Below are positions 50,728-63,877 of a stretch of DNA of 64,000 bases, in pieces. The DNA is from Paralvinella palmiformis (lineage: Eukaryota; Annelida; Polychaeta; Terebellida; Alvinellidae). The notes beneath the pieces were generated by a model. It did not search any database. It worked only from the letters and a program-made list of their open reading frames with translations, and was not told where the DNA came from. Made by a program: the position numbers and the translations under genes. Location of the stretch: contig JAODUP010000350.1 in the NCBI GenBank assembly GCA_025642065.1, forward strand, positions 278,501 to 342,500. Reading direction: 5' to 3'. Within the stretch, counting starts at the first letter, position 1, and the number at the start of each line of letters is the position of its first letter.

Positions 50728-50850
50728 TAGCAGCGTACGAACCGGCACAGTCACAGAGATTGACGTATGGTTAATACAACTTCAGTAAGATTCATCAGCA
50801 GACTAAAGAAATAGCAGGAACTTTTAATGCTGATATCTTTTCATTATATA
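50728..50850 (+). repeat. Dispersed repeat, diverged copy
   Basis: AACCGGCACAGTCACAGAGA, GATTCATCAGCAGACTAAAG and GGAACTTTTAATGCTGATAT follow the order of the 42.70-kb block with many substitutions. Confidence 0.4.
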
Positions 50851-51066
50851 AGTGGCCATGTAAACAAACAAAACATCCTCTAAAGTTGAATCTTTGGAAG
50901 TCATAATATCCGAGAGTAACTTATTATTTATAATTATAGTTGTCTCTTAATTGTTGGTGTTTTTAGACAAACCAGCATCTTAATTACAACTGATTATCAT
51001 TGTCATTTGTGGTCAACGTATAAAAAGGATACATATAAGTGTGTTGTAGTGGCCTTTAATAATAAT

Positions 51067-51101
<35 letters not shown>

Positions 51102-51179
51102 TGAAAATTATTTGGTATTTTAAGGGGAATTTTCTGCAATTTATGTCAATAATAATATTGATTCATTTCGGGTGCTAGT

Positions 51180-51373
51180 TTCCCAAAACGTTTATAGTTT
51201 TAAAACACGTTTAGGTGCTACTAGCAACTTCTATTGTTTCCAGTTTGTTTTATTATTATTCTAGCTCTTGTGCTAGATGCTCAATTTATAGTTTGTTATG
51301 TGTATTATATACTTCACTCTGTCATAATTCGTATGTATATGGAATTTTACATTCTGAAATAAATTGATTGAAT

Positions 51374-51378
<5 letters not shown>
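51180..51378 (+). mobile_element. Possible LINE 3' UTR tail
   Basis: AT-rich plus-strand DNA ends in TGAAATAAATTGATTGAATTG directly before an (AT)n run. This ending is typical of CR1-like LINE 3' tails. No protein remnant was seen, so the call rests only on the tail. Confidence 0.25.
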
Positions 51379-51411
<33 letters not shown>

Positions 51412-51494
51412 AACGAAGGCAATAACAAGTTTGCTACATTTGAATCGTACACTCTTTTTAATGTGATGAGGTAACAAGTCGTTGACACAGACAG

Positions 51495-51532
<38 letters not shown>

Positions 51533-51796
51533 CATCAACACGTACCGTCCCTGAAATGAATGTTTTCCCACTGGTAATACGGTCACTAGGGGGCAGCACA
51601 TTATCATTTCTCAAAATGTGGCTACCACGCATATGGAATTTATCCTAAAGGTAGTTCATTCAGTTTTATTTTGAGGAACACCTCTTATTCGTATCTTTCA
51701 CTGATATATTTGCCCGATATAGTACAGCATGGATTTACTATCGTTTTTCGTTTACACGCGAGATGTTGCGTGACACATGAACATTACAAATTGGAC

Positions 51797-51985
51797 GACG
51801 ATGATGATTGATGTTTTACGGCCACTTTTGTGCACATGGCAGGCTAAATCGACCGAACGACCTCCAAAGGTAATAAAGCGAAGTCAAAGATGAAACACCC
51901 AACAGATATGCCCACGCCGAGATTCGAACACGGGTGGTACTGATCTGTGGTCCAGCACACTACGGCTAGACCACAGAGGCGCCCC
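51797..51985 (-). mobile_element. tRNA-derived SINE, family 1, with target-site duplication
   Basis: Complete inverted copy running from the (GAT)n tail to GACCACAGAGGCGCC. It is flanked by the perfect 12-bp repeat TACAAATTGGAC at 51,785-51,796 and 51,986-51,997. This fixes both ends of the family at about 190-200 bp. Confidence 0.85.
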
Positions 51986-53589
51986 TACAAATTGGACAAG
52001 GAGAAATCATTATATTCATAAGGATGTATTATATGGCTGGTAGTTGCCGCGACGTATTATGACGTCATTTGAATTTTAATAAACTGAAAAGATCAAAAAC
52101 GAAATTAGTCTACAATTTGTTTGTTTCTTTGTTTGTTTGTTTTTAATAAGGAATTGAAATTTTGCCATGACATAACATTGTGTACGACCTTGCGAACGAC
52201 ATCCCTGAAATGATGATTACGATTTCTCTATCTCCCTGTGTGTGTGTGTGTGTGGCTCTGTTAATGATCTATCTATCTATCTATATGTTTTCTATCTGTC
52301 TATCTATATTTTCATATATCCATCTATCGAACTATCTACCATTCTTTTTCTTCTGCGGTTTATTGTTGGAAAATCGTCACACTTAATTTAGTCTCCTAAT
52401 AAACTCTAAAGAAAAAGCATTCGTACTATTTGGTTCGTCCTGCCACTTCTTTTATATGTCACCACATACACACACGGGCGCGCGCGCGCAGAAATCTTCA
52501 TTCGAAAAAGGTGACATCACTTGTACTAAAAATAACCTCCCAAAACGTGACATCAGCATTTCCTCCTCAAAGCATTATGAAGTGTTGGTGACCATACAGG
52601 TAGTGACCAGCCATAATGACAGTCAGGAGAACAGTCTAACATTAAACATTTTGTCAGCAACAATGTGTTCATTGGACCGTGCCATTGATGTTATATATAT
52701 ATATATATATATATATACAACAAAGGTTAGTCATATCGGTCGGTATCTGTCTATCGCGTTGTTTAATGATGATGATGATGATGATAAGTGAGTGCTAGGT
52801 TTTAAATACATTAAAATATTTTCTATTGATATAGAGCTATCATTGTGGATTGTGATTAATGATATCAATTGTATTTTGTGGAAGGCGATCATGGATACAC
52901 CTTTGTGCGCTGAGTTGTTGGTCAGAGGTAAAAATGTGTTTTAGCATTTGGAATAAATAGCTTTTAGTTTTGACTGAGCCTTTGATGGCGTGTGTGTGCG
53001 TGCGCGTGTATGCGTGCGCGCGCGCGTGTGTATTTGCAATGTTTTAACTTGCATTGCCACAGGTAATGAAGAATAATGAACACAACTTGTGGATAATTCA
53101 TCAATGAAATGACTTTAAAAAACTTAAACGTGCAACGTATCGCCGTCTCACGTATATACTTCAAATGTAAGTTCTTGTGTGTGTGTGTGTGTGTGTGTGT
53201 TCATGTACATAGACAACTATTGATATATAGACGTAGTTTGCTTGTAGATTGACCATCAACAAGTAGCCTTATGTCCTGGAGTGTTGTCACGGAAAACAGG
53301 ATATTATTCTACAGTACAAAGCACGACCTGACACACAGAGAGAGAGAGTGTGTGTGTGTGTGTGTCAGTGTCTGTGTGTGTGTGGGGGGGCTATGTTAGA
53401 GAGGCGGGGGACTTGTACTACCCACCACACACATAACCGATATCCGGTCTATATACTATATGAAGCACCAATCATAACGTGAGACCGTAAACTAGGATAC
53501 TCACACAATTCGTCATTAACCACAGACACACGACAGACATAACATCAACATCATATGTTATAATACGACTAACAGATGATATCACATTG

Positions 53590-53760
53590 TTAAAGTGGTC
53601 CACTCAAAATTGACTGGTTCTGAGTTCCAATCTACCTAACAGCTATCTTTCTTCTGTACTGGATCACTGCTGATCTAGTACCTGAATGGATAAAGGGACT
53701 GATAGATGGGCGGGGGTGGTTCAGTAAGTATTCCCAGCAGGTAGCAAAGTACTGCCCAAT
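53590..53760 (+). mobile_element. Family-4 SINE fragment, diverged
   Basis: TTAAAGTGGTCCACTCAAAA, GGTTCTGAGTTCCAATC and the downstream GATCACTGCTGATCTAGTAC follow the family-4 order with many changes. Confidence 0.3.
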
Positions 53761-54004
53761 TGTTATTCAACTGTATGGATGTCTAAACATCGGGAGGTGT
53801 ATATTAGGATGTAAGCAAGTCTTATCCCTTAAAGAAATATAGAGTCCTTAGAACAGCCTGTCTGGATTAAGATTTTCCAAATAAACAAGGGTAGGGTTAC
53901 ATTCATAAGCCCTAGTCCTGAATTACTATAAAGTGTACAGATCTGATCAATCCAGTACCAGTACCAACATCCTGAACAGCCTGCTCTAGTTTTCTAGGGA
54001 TACT

Positions 54005-54095
54005 TATTTACGTGCGCTAATGTCAAGGATTCGAACTCATTATCTCTCGCATCTTCTAGTCTGGTCTATACCCACTAAGCCATGACGCCCGCCAT
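54005..54095 (-). mobile_element. tRNA-like SINE head fragment
   Basis: Inverted B box (GGATTCGAACTC) and inverted A-box end (CCCACTAAGCCATGACGCC) sit at tRNA-like spacing. Confidence 0.4.
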
Positions 54096-54323
54096 GATGT
54101 AGGTCACATGGTAACAACACAACATTGTAATATACTCTCCGAAGTCAGAGATTTGTGGTTTGGCAATCTCTATCAGATATAATAACCAGTAAAAATCATC
54201 TGATAATACAGCCTACATCTATAGAATGAAGATAGAATTCTTCTGATTGGCTGAAGTATTCTCCATCCCTTGTATATTCTACGATGAATCTTTCCAAAGA
54301 GTACGCGTCTCTCTCTCTTTGTG

Positions 54324-54372
<49 letters not shown>

Positions 54373-54540
54373 GTGCGTGTATGCGCGTGCGTGTGTGTAG
54401 TTCAAATTGGCTTACTCTTGACGGAACTGAGGTATGGGTGGCTGATTGTTTCTGTCAAAAACTTTAGTACTGAGAATGAGACTAGAATGAGGAATCCTGA
54501 GATAAAGTTCAAAGCGAAGTACCGAGCCGTCTATCCAAAC

Positions 54541-54590
54541 CTGAGCTAATCTGCTTCCATACTTCCAGGTATGGAAGCAGAGTAGCTCAG
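54541..54590. repeat. Hairpin with 22-bp stem and 6-base loop
   Basis: The arms CTGAGCTAATCTGCTTCCAT(AC) and its complement pair with one mismatch around TTCCAG. A partial third copy (CTGAGCTATTCTGCTT) follows at about 54,603. Confidence 0.7.
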
Positions 54591-55064
54591 TTTTGTCCAA
54601 ACCTGAGCTATTCTGCTTTAACACCTGGAAGTAGTTTGATCCAGTATGATATATATCTGGAGCATTTTATCCCGGATATAGCTACATTTATTTAAGAAAG
54701 GCAATTAATTTTTCATCGTATTTTCTCATACTACAGTTGATGATCATCAGACAAAATCCCAGTGATGCTTTTCTCTAGAGGGTGTTTCATTCTACATTAA
54801 AATGCTTCGGCCATACCATACCGTCTCACTTCCCTGGATAGTAGTCTCTCAACCACAGTTCCCAGGTTAGAGCAGTACCACATAGGAAGGTCTACCTCGC
54901 CCGGGTTTAAACTACCCCCTCCTGTGTTTAGTGGTATAATTTGTGATAAAATGTATGCCTATGTGATGTGGTACTATCTTTGACATGTCATTTACAAGCT
55001 GACGTTTCTCTATCACCATTAGTTTCTTACTGAATAGACACACCAAATGTTCGTGTGTCTGGTG

Positions 55065-55475
55065 TTTCAGGCTCACACAGAGAACTTTCAGGCGGACGAA
55101 AGTCAGTTGCCTGGAAAACATCGCAAATGTTGTGACAGTCTTAAGTACAGCAGGCGTAAAGATAACACGTCTCATCGGCCAAGAAGACGGCAGGGTTCTG
55201 CTACCAATGTACGAATAGCCCTTCTTCTTGGCTTCGTTCTTCAAGAAAGAGCATCACACCAAGAGTCGCTACCACTTCTTCTTCTCCGAGGCTTGGCACG
55301 ACTCGTATGACAATGTGAGATTACTGTAACACAGAATCGACATTCCAGTGACACCTCTGATCTGTGGCCAGCCTCCATGCCATCAGAGATCAAGTCAAAT
55401 GAGTTGGACAAGAAATGCCAGTGGTGTCTCTACCACTCTAGTCGGTGTATGTCTCCGTCAAGAGGCAGGACTTGA
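55065..55475 (+). pseudogene. Decayed coding-like fragment, unidentified
   Basis: On the plus strand a coherent peptide reads from about 55,070 (ENIANVVTVLSTAGVKITRL, QEDGRVLLPMYE). It is broken by a TAG near 55,228 and continues as FFKKEHHTKSRYHFFFSEAW until about 55,318. A shifted frame then gives DLWPASMPSEIKSNELDKKC before another stop. The aromatic/basic FFKK...YHFFF pattern is reminiscent of proteins seen next to transposable elements in marine invertebrates, but I cannot name the family. Stops and frame changes argue for a dead copy. Confidence 0.3.
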
Positions 55476-55852
55476 TGTGTCTCCTTCTTGAAGCTCCGGC
55501 ATCAGACGACAGTGCGGACAGTGATTTCGCCTTATTAATTGTCACATAGGAACGTCCTTTAATCTGTCACAGCTTTAGTTATTTTCAAAATACAGAAATA
55601 ATGGACTACAGTATTATGACAAAAGTATAAAACAGATGAGAGATAAACTGGACCAGGTGAAGGCTTTTCTAAGATCATATCACAAATAAATGGCATATTT
55701 AACAAAGTAATTGTCCATTCATTTAATTAATTTTCTGTGCATTTAATTCCCATATATGAATTTTCACGTTAATGATTATACTCGATAACGTCATAAACTA
55801 AACATATTGTGAACAGCCTTGGAAAATGGAGGTCACAATAATGTGATATCAC

Positions 55853-55885
<33 letters not shown>

Positions 55886-58140
55886 TACTTAGATCCTCAC
55901 ATTTAAATGGTCGCTAATCTCAGATACAGATTATAGTCTTACGCCAACATAAATGGCTAAAGTAATCAAAATGGTTGATAGATTACATTAGACTTGAATC
56001 GGCTCAATATGGATTAAATTGTGCGCGTGTGTGCGCGCGCGCGTGCGAGTAGGAGAAATAAAACACGTTCTTCTATGTTAATGGCACAATACACCGAATA
56101 ACAAATATATCTGTCTAAACTTCAAAGATAAATCTCAACAAGAAATCTACGAGACGATCCACGAAACGACATTTATTCATCCGTTTGCCGGAATACGTCT
56201 TAAAAAGTATCAGAAGACCGGAACTGCAAGTCCTGCTTAGAACAAAGGCGTCCTGTGTGTGTTACGCGAATCGAACCATAAAATACTGTGACATCTGTTG
56301 ACATCTGTGAAAGTTTGGCGGCAATTGATGTGGAAAAAAAAGAGTATCAGTTTGAACAAGATACTTTAAGATGAATAACATCCGAAGTGTTTTAGGCTTC
56401 AGATGACTGTTTGGATCATCAATACTTTGATGATGTCTATTAGGAAACAGGTCACAGGAAGAGGTCACACGAAGAGGTCACAGGAAGAGATCGGAGAAAA
56501 AACTCATAGGAAAAAAGTCGGCATAATATTGCACCCACGCATATTTGGGTTTATTCCCCACATGAATTGTTGGTCTGGTGAAGATCAAATGACAAGAACA
56601 TTATAATATCATATATAGACGATTTTTATACATGGTGAGGGTATATTTTAATTATCACGCACACGCACACACACACACACACACACACACGTCTGGCTAC
56701 ATCATGAAACAATAACAATTGTGGGTAGACAAGAGGATATTAATAGGTTGTTCAATATTCCGGATCATTGACATCATGTGATGATATACGGACATCAATG
56801 AGATGATACACTGAGAAACAGGAAACGTTCAAAACGAAAACATAAACTGGAACGATATTTAAATGTCCCAGATTGATGTCATAATTGTGTTTGTACGAAG
56901 CAAAGACAACATAAAGCATCCCCTAAATGAATGATCTAATGGCAAAGTAAATGTGCCGAGTGTAGTTTGTACTCTGAGTTGATATGAAGACAGAAGTTGG
57001 CCAATGAAAAAAAACAACAAACAAACACAAGAATGATCTAATGGCCGTATGGCTGGAATAATGACATTCAAATGGCTGAAGAAACAGAAGTAATGACCAA
57101 TGAGGTTATCCGTAAAATGCGTTTAAATCGACTGACCAATGGGAAGCTAGATTATGAAATGAATATGTAAATCAGCTAATAGATTGATATATATGCGTAT
57201 GATAAAATGTCTTGATGTCTGGATGAAAGACTACGCAGGCTTCGATTTCAAAGAGGTGAATGAAGAAGGTTCATGAGCAATGATAGAATGAATAAATAAA
57301 TACATCAACTCAGTAATGATAGCCGTAATGATAGCTTTATGCTGGAAAGAATAAACCTTAAAAAACAAAAGAAAACAGTAATTTATTATAGAAGATCCGG
57401 AACGTGGACATATATAGACAAATAAGTATTCGGAAGATCGCATATATGTAAAAGCTTACGGCTGAATATCAGAAATAAAAACTGTTCTAATGTGATATTT
57501 TATTCGCAAGTTAATGAACTAATATAGAATTGGACGATAATTGGACAAACGTTATACAATTTGATGATTAATTAAACTGGAACAATGGAAAATAAATACC
57601 GTCAAATGCGTAACGTTCCAAACAGTTCTAACTGAGCCCGATGTGTACGAAGAAAGGACGACATTAAAATGGTTCAGAATAACCCCGAGGCTTAGCCGAG
57701 AATAAATAGGAAAAAATAGGCCATAACTTGTTACAATGGACAGCCAACATAACAATAAGGCTCTGTGTCAAGGTTATTTCGACTAATAAATCATCTCGCT
57801 ACTCGGAAGCATCAGGTGCTATTTAACAAACTGTCGAAGTGCAGAAAAATCGACTCTCAACTGTTGGAAAGGTTTCGGTGCTAAGTGATCTTATGACAAT
57901 ATAATAACATCATCAGGTACGAGGCGTGAAGGTATTATATTTTCGGTACAGTTTGAAAAGTCACCGAAATCTACAGGTAGATTTCTTCAGTATTCGTAGA
58001 TGGCTAATTGTGATAGGATTGTTTTGTTTTTTAAATGATAAGAAATGTTTGTTTTTTTGGTTTTTAAATGGAACAAATTGTCCATTTTTAGTTTAAAGAA
58101 AACTAAATTGTTTAAGTTAGTTGACAATGTTGGTATAATT

Positions 58141-58880
58141 AAATCGTTGAGATGATAAATGACGTGATAATGACGATAATCTTGATGAAAATGATAATTG
58201 ATAGAGATAATGATGATGATGATGATGATGATGATGATGTAAATGATGAAACTGGTGAATTGATACAGAAAATAATAGTCATGTTGTTGTTGTTGTTGTT
58301 GATTTTGATGATATTAATAATGATTACACTGACTAAAATGTTGAATTAATAGAAATAATAATAGTGATGATGATGATGACGACAATGATGATGATGATGA
58401 TGATGATGATGATAACAATGATAACAATAATAACCTTGAGATATATAAATACTGATGATGATGATGATGATGGATGATGATGGTGGAGGTGGTGGTGGTG
58501 ATGATGATGATGATGATGATGATTATGATGATAAACTTGATGAGAATGGTAAATTAATAGAGATAATCATAGTAATGTTGATTATGATGATTATGATGAA
58601 GATAACAATGATAACAATAATAACCTTGAGATATAGAAATACTGATGATGATGATGATGATGATGATGATGAGGACGATCATGATGATGATGATGATGAT
58701 GCTAAACTTGATGAGAATGGTAAATTAATACAGATAATTATAGTAATGTTGATTATGATGATGATGATGATGATGATCATGATCATGATCATGATCATGA
58801 TGATAATAACCTTGATGAAAATGGTAAAATGATTGAGATAGTAATGTTGACGATGACACGATGATGATGATGATGATAGA
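58141..58880. repeat. (GAT)n array with higher-order repeats of roughly 170-220 bp
   Basis: Blocks of (GATGAT)n alternate with conserved spacers (AACTTGATGAGAATGGTAAA, ACAATAATAACCTTGAGATA). The spacers recur about three times, so whole segments were duplicated, not only triplets. The open frames are Met/Asp repeat artefacts. Confidence 0.85.
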
Positions 58881-60295
58881 AAATTATCATCCTACCTTTA
58901 ATGGTGACTGTTTTGTAGAGTATTCCTCATTCAGGGTGATAAAGTTGCAATGCTTTGATCCTATATGAGGGGGAGAGAAATAAACAATATATAACTGTAA
59001 ATCTATAACAATTAATCTCTTATGTCCGACAATCTTATAAACAAAAGAACACACACTAGTTTCCGGCAAGTTCTATAGAAGTCGTCCTTGACCTTAGAAG
59101 CTGACAGCTACAGAGGCAGTTGTGATACCTTACACATCAACATACTTAGATCGCTGAATAATGACTACCCATTGGGTATTATATTTCAATTTTTCTCTTT
59201 GTTTTAGTTCCTTCGGAAAATTCGCTTTTAACTTCAGGGCAATTTAATACATCATGAAAATAAACACAAATAAGTCTTTGATCATTGAATATACATAATG
59301 AATATGCGCAGTCGTGATTGTATTAAATTGGTGTGTGTGTGTGTGTGTGTGTGTTTTATGTTACATATAATAAAGGCGTGGGCTCAGGTTTTCGTGATGT
59401 TTATAATTCTTACAGAATTATGATCAAACGACTACTACCTAAATAGAAAACAAATTTTATATATTAGTACATATATAACGCAGCTATAACAGGAAATAAA
59501 GCATATATATCAGTACATATAATATCTATTATGATAATAATTATAATACCTCCGACAATAACAGAAATAATAGTATTTTCACTCAGCCCAAAATAGTACG
59601 ACTAGTTTCGGTTATAAGAAACCTTTATCAAATTAAGATATAGTGCACAATTATTATTATTATCGTCATTATAATTATTATTATTAAATTTACCTTTAAT
59701 TATTAACAGTTAAACCATTCAAATAAATATTTGACAGAAACATAGAAATATGGTAAACCGGTGAAAATTGACTTCAGACAAACTTCCGACGAACGCCATT
59801 TACTTAATTCTACAATTAACCTGGCACTCTGCCAGCTAAGATGCCGTCATCAGCATCACATAAATGTCAGAAGATGAATTTTTTTCATTTCATTCATACT
59901 TTCAGCAATGATTCTCCATCGGAAAGACGAGCATTCTGTTATCTTTATGTATCTAATGCTGCCAACAAACGTTTACAGAGGCGAGACAGACCACTCGGAG
60001 CAGCACAATTGTCAGCGCAAAATAAACAAACGATTAAAGGCTTCGTTGTGTTCAGGTCGGGAACATACCAATCATGTCTGTCAGAACGTAATTTTATTAC
60101 AACAGCCTTCTTCGGTTGTTTAATATTTGTCTCTCGAAGGCAAACACTGATGGCAAACCGTCGCTCTGTGTGTGTGTGTGTGTGTCTGTGTGTGTGTGTG
60201 TGTGTGTGTGTAGAAAGGCAAAGCACCTCTTGTCTTATGAAATGATTCAAATGCCTTTTGAAAGCGTTTTGCATGACAAAAATGCCGAAATGTTT

Positions 60296-60337
<42 letters not shown>

Positions 60338-60739
60338 AATATGGAGACCAGACGTAAAGGCTGAAACCGTTCAAGCATAAAGTAGTCGAATTGCTAATTA
60401 CTTTTTCTCCATAGACGAATGCGGTTTGAAGGAATTTCGACTTAACCTACATTTCGTTGGCACGAGATATTGCCACTGATTGTAGTAAATGTTTTGCAGA
60501 TATAAAACTGATCGTGAATAGAATGACCGTCGCAGTGGCGCATTGCAGGTTGTGGCATCATTATCTAAATAGCATTATTCAATTGTTAATAAAAATATTT
60601 CTTATTCGGAGTAAACAATCGGGACGAGCAAATTCTATCTCTTTTATTTTGTTATCCAAAATGAATACCCCCCTAATTCCGGTTCTGTGTGAACTTTCGT
60701 TTATGTGATGGTGCACAATCAATCGCTGGGATAGAAATC

Positions 60740-60897
60740 TGTGAGATGATGATGGTGGTGATGATGACTAAATGGGCCTAAATGGGCCGAGCGACCTCCA
60801 AAGATAATGAAGAAACACCTTCAGATATGCCCACGCCGAGATTCGAACTCAGGTGGGAGTGATCTATGGTCCAACGCGTTACCAACCAGACCATCCG
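60740..60897 (-). mobile_element. tRNA-derived SINE, family 1
   Basis: Inverted copy with a (GAT)n-type tail, GGGCCGAGCGACCTCCAAAG body, inverted B box (GAGATTCGAACTC) and inverted A box. Part of the body next to the tail is missing. Confidence 0.7.
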
Positions 60898-61312
60898 GAA
60901 ACTGTGCCATTTAATATAAATTGTAGGACGCCGAAAATCTACTCATCACTGGCAGTCACTGGTGACTGCTTGACTGGCTTTAATGGTGAGGAATTATTAT
61001 GATCGATGCATGTTTAATAATTGGCAGTCAAAAGACACATATACCATCACAGGAAGTTGATATTGTTGATGATCTGTTTGGGTCTATAAAACAGAGGACA
61101 AAACGGCACTGAAACTCCTATGTGTTAATCCAATCTAGTGCAAAGTTGCTAGATTGGCAGTGCTAGCTTTGAACATGAAACAAAGATTAAGAAAGATGAG
61201 GATGATGATTGATTTTTGCAAAAATTTAAAGAAATATTTGAGATGGAGCGCGGACTCAGCCAACGTAGAGATGGGCTTAAATATCACATATGCAATTTAG
61301 AAAGGTTGTGAA

Positions 61313-61348
<36 letters not shown>

Positions 61349-61735
61349 CATTGTTGTTATAAGATAATATGGCATCTCATGAACACATGTGCATTTGCAT
61401 ATTTGTTATTATTAAATAAAACAATGATTCTATTGTTATCATGCTTCACGCTCTAGTGCTAATCACGAGTTTGACCTTAGCGGCTGGTGCTGGAAGCATA
61501 GAAAGTTAGTGTAAATGATACGCTTATGATGAATATATGTCCATATAATATGCCCCTCAAGCGGTTGAGAAATACTCCTTTCAGTCAACATCTGCACTGT
61601 TTTTAGTGCTCAGACTCCGCTCGGCATTGACACTGGCTTCATATTGGATGTGTGGCCCTAAATAGAGTACGATCTTGGAAAACGAGATATCCTGTCAATG
61701 CCTTCATTTATGAATGAAACATTCCATTACTAAAG

Positions 61736-61805
61736 GCTACACTGGGAATCGATCCCACGACCTATAAGTTTATAATGTGTTTACCACTGATAACGGCAAC
61801 ATATC
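61736..61805 (-). mobile_element. tRNA-like SINE head fragment
   Basis: The inverted B-box-like sequence TGGGAATCGATCCCACGACC is followed at tRNA-like distance by a degraded A-box region. Confidence 0.3.
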
Positions 61806-61962
61806 CCACTTACAGAAAGCAAAAATATGTTACTGCTAATTCGAGTTTATATATATATATATATAAGAGTAGAGAGTGTGTGTGTGTGTGCTGTGTGTGT
61901 GTGTGCGCGCGCGCGTGTGTGGAGAACTGATATAGTGAACTAACCAATCACATGTGACATAC

Positions 61963-63766
61963 CTTTCTTGATTTGATTAACCTTATCGCTAAACACGTGA
62001 CTAATCCACGCGGTATCATTCCTCGGTGAGCCGGAAAGAGGCTCGGCGCCGTCTTCCGGAGAGGACGACGGAACTGGATCGTCCACGTCAAGCCTCAGAT
62101 ACTCAGGAAGCCTGTTCGGAATACAGCGTCCCTCATCTGGAGAATCCACGTCGTCAATGATGAGACCATCCTCGGTGAAGTTATAGCACTGTCTGTGAAC
62201 CTTGCCGCTGTCTCTGGATACCATCACTGATGAGTCATATTCACTCGAAGAAGACGAGTCGGCTTCGTTTCCGTTGTCATAACAATCATAAGTACTATTG
62301 CGGAGATCGTTTTGACTAGAGGCCGTCGCTTTGAGGAGATTATCTTCGGTCGGGTTGAGTAAGGTTGGATCGCTCTTCGAGCTGTGCAGTCTCTTCTTGA
62401 CGCCTGAGTTTAACACCTTCTCGCCTCGGACCGAATGAGGCTTACGTTTAGCGAACAGATGTTGGTGGCCAATCGACAACCTTGACTCTTCGCTGGAGGT
62501 AGGCGACAATTCCGCTGGCTGGCGGCCGCCGACGAGCGCTCCGGAACACTCCTGGCCAATCGGCGAACGGCAACCGCTGACATCATCGTCCGGCATAGGA
62601 CTGGATCCGATGTAGCCGTGGTTCGACGTCCAGGCGGCACTGTTCTCCATCCTATCGTCGTAATCACACCGGTCTCCATCAAATCCGAAACCGAACGGAC
62701 GTAGATGCTTCCCGGAAGAAACCGTTTGGCTGTCGGAGGAATTTTCGCCAACTCCGGCTGATTGCGGCATCCGGACAATCTCCGACGTATCCGGATTGAC
62801 TCCGTTGGGCTCCAGAATCGTTACGATTTTCGTAGTCGAAAGCCTACAGCGGGGCAGTAGCGAACCTTGCCCCGTCATGAGGCCGTTATCTAGTGTACGA
62901 AGTAAACACTGGGAACTCGGCATGTTATTATCTGATTGTCGATGAGGGTCTACGATAGCCACGCGATACCTTTCACCGCCATTACATATGGCCGTCCGGT
63001 GTACAACCACATCGGTAGCCGTATCTGTACGAACGCACCGAACTCGCGTCGTCAGACACACGCCATCTAAGGGACGTCGGTTGTAGAACAAGTTCAAGTC
63101 ATCCTCGCCTCCGGAGAACGATTTCTCACCAGTCATCGACTCGGCCACGCGTTCCAACATCGGCTCGGAAAGACATCGGGCAGTCCTCAGCTTCTTTCGT
63201 TGATTGCTGAACTTCTTTTTCGTAGGGGTCGCCTTTTTCGTCGTCGGACCCAAAACGCTTTCCTCGGAATGTGCCTCGCGCAGTGGCACCCGATCTCGCT
63301 GGCGGCAGTCGCCGAATTCCGGCGTCCGGGATTTACTGCTTCTGCCAAATATCGGCTTCAAGGCGGCCCGCAGGCTGCTCAATCGTCCCCGCTTCTTTCG
63401 TGGCCACGTGCCATCTTTCTCCGACGATCCGTACTCGGTCGGGTTCGGCTTCTTCGTGCCGTGGTTCAACATCACGACGTCGTCGGCCGCTTCGTCCTCG
63501 CTGTACCGGAACCCGAACAAGCCGCAATCGTCGAGAGACGCATCTCCGGATACGGGCTCGACTAGTTCATCCTGATCCAGATGTTTGCTGTTGTGCTTTA
63601 ATCTGGCCGCGAGGCCAGGACTGACGAACATCTTGGTACCATTCTCAAGCTTAATACAGATACGCTTCTGTGGAGAAGGTTTGTCTATATCTGATGGCGA
63701 AGTTGGTGATGGTGATGCGTGGAAAGAGCTGTTTGGGGTTGTTGTCAGCAACTTGGTAACAGGCAT
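61963..63766 (-). CDS. Large first coding exon, intrinsically disordered protein N-terminus (possible 5' exon of the PLEKHG5-like gene)
   Basis: This long open frame starts at a true ATG (MPVTKLL). An in-frame TAA lies 18 bases upstream of that ATG, so it is the initiator in this transcript. The frame would run to a stop at 61,940, but a good donor (AAAG|gtatgt) at 61,963/61,962 ends the exon after 601 codons plus one base (phase 1). A possible upstream acceptor (cccttag) puts the exon's 5' edge near 63,800, leaving a short 5' UTR. The protein is Ser/Pro/Asp-rich and mostly disordered. A basic cluster (WPRKKRGR, residues about 121-128) is followed by an Arg/Ser stretch (KPIFGRSSKSR). The C-terminal third is acidic and Ser-rich. 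I recognise no catalytic or binding domain. It shares strand and style with the exons near 11.6-17.6 kb, so it is probably their upstream exon. The join is not proven, and a separate gene is the alternative. Confidence 0.75.
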
Positions 63767-63831
63767 GACAGTTTGCCACCATTACACCACAAACTTTGGC
63801 CTAAGGGTATGTATCAAACAAGCTGGAAGCA

Positions 63832-63877
<46 letters not shown>

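Larger units (their letters stand above)
37426..61962. other. Long intron or intergenic stretch filled with repeats
   Basis: No minus-strand exon linking 61,963 to the downstream exons could be recognised. Contents are a LINE 3' end, SINEs, a 1.7-kb tandem duplication, an inverted-repeat element, tandem arrays and a decayed coding-like fragment on the plus strand. Stretches such as 55.5-58.1 kb and 61.0-61.9 kb look like ordinary AT-rich unique DNA. Confidence 0.5.

Noticed and set aside
59841..60245. 134-codon plus-strand frame running into a (GT)n tract
   Set aside because: It ends in Cys-Val repeats from the microsatellite and shows no recognisable motif.
63200..63624. Three overlapping plus-strand open frames opposite the 62-63.8-kb exon
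   Set aside because: GC-rich antisense shadows of the longer minus-strand frame, Arg/Ser-rich and without splice or start support.
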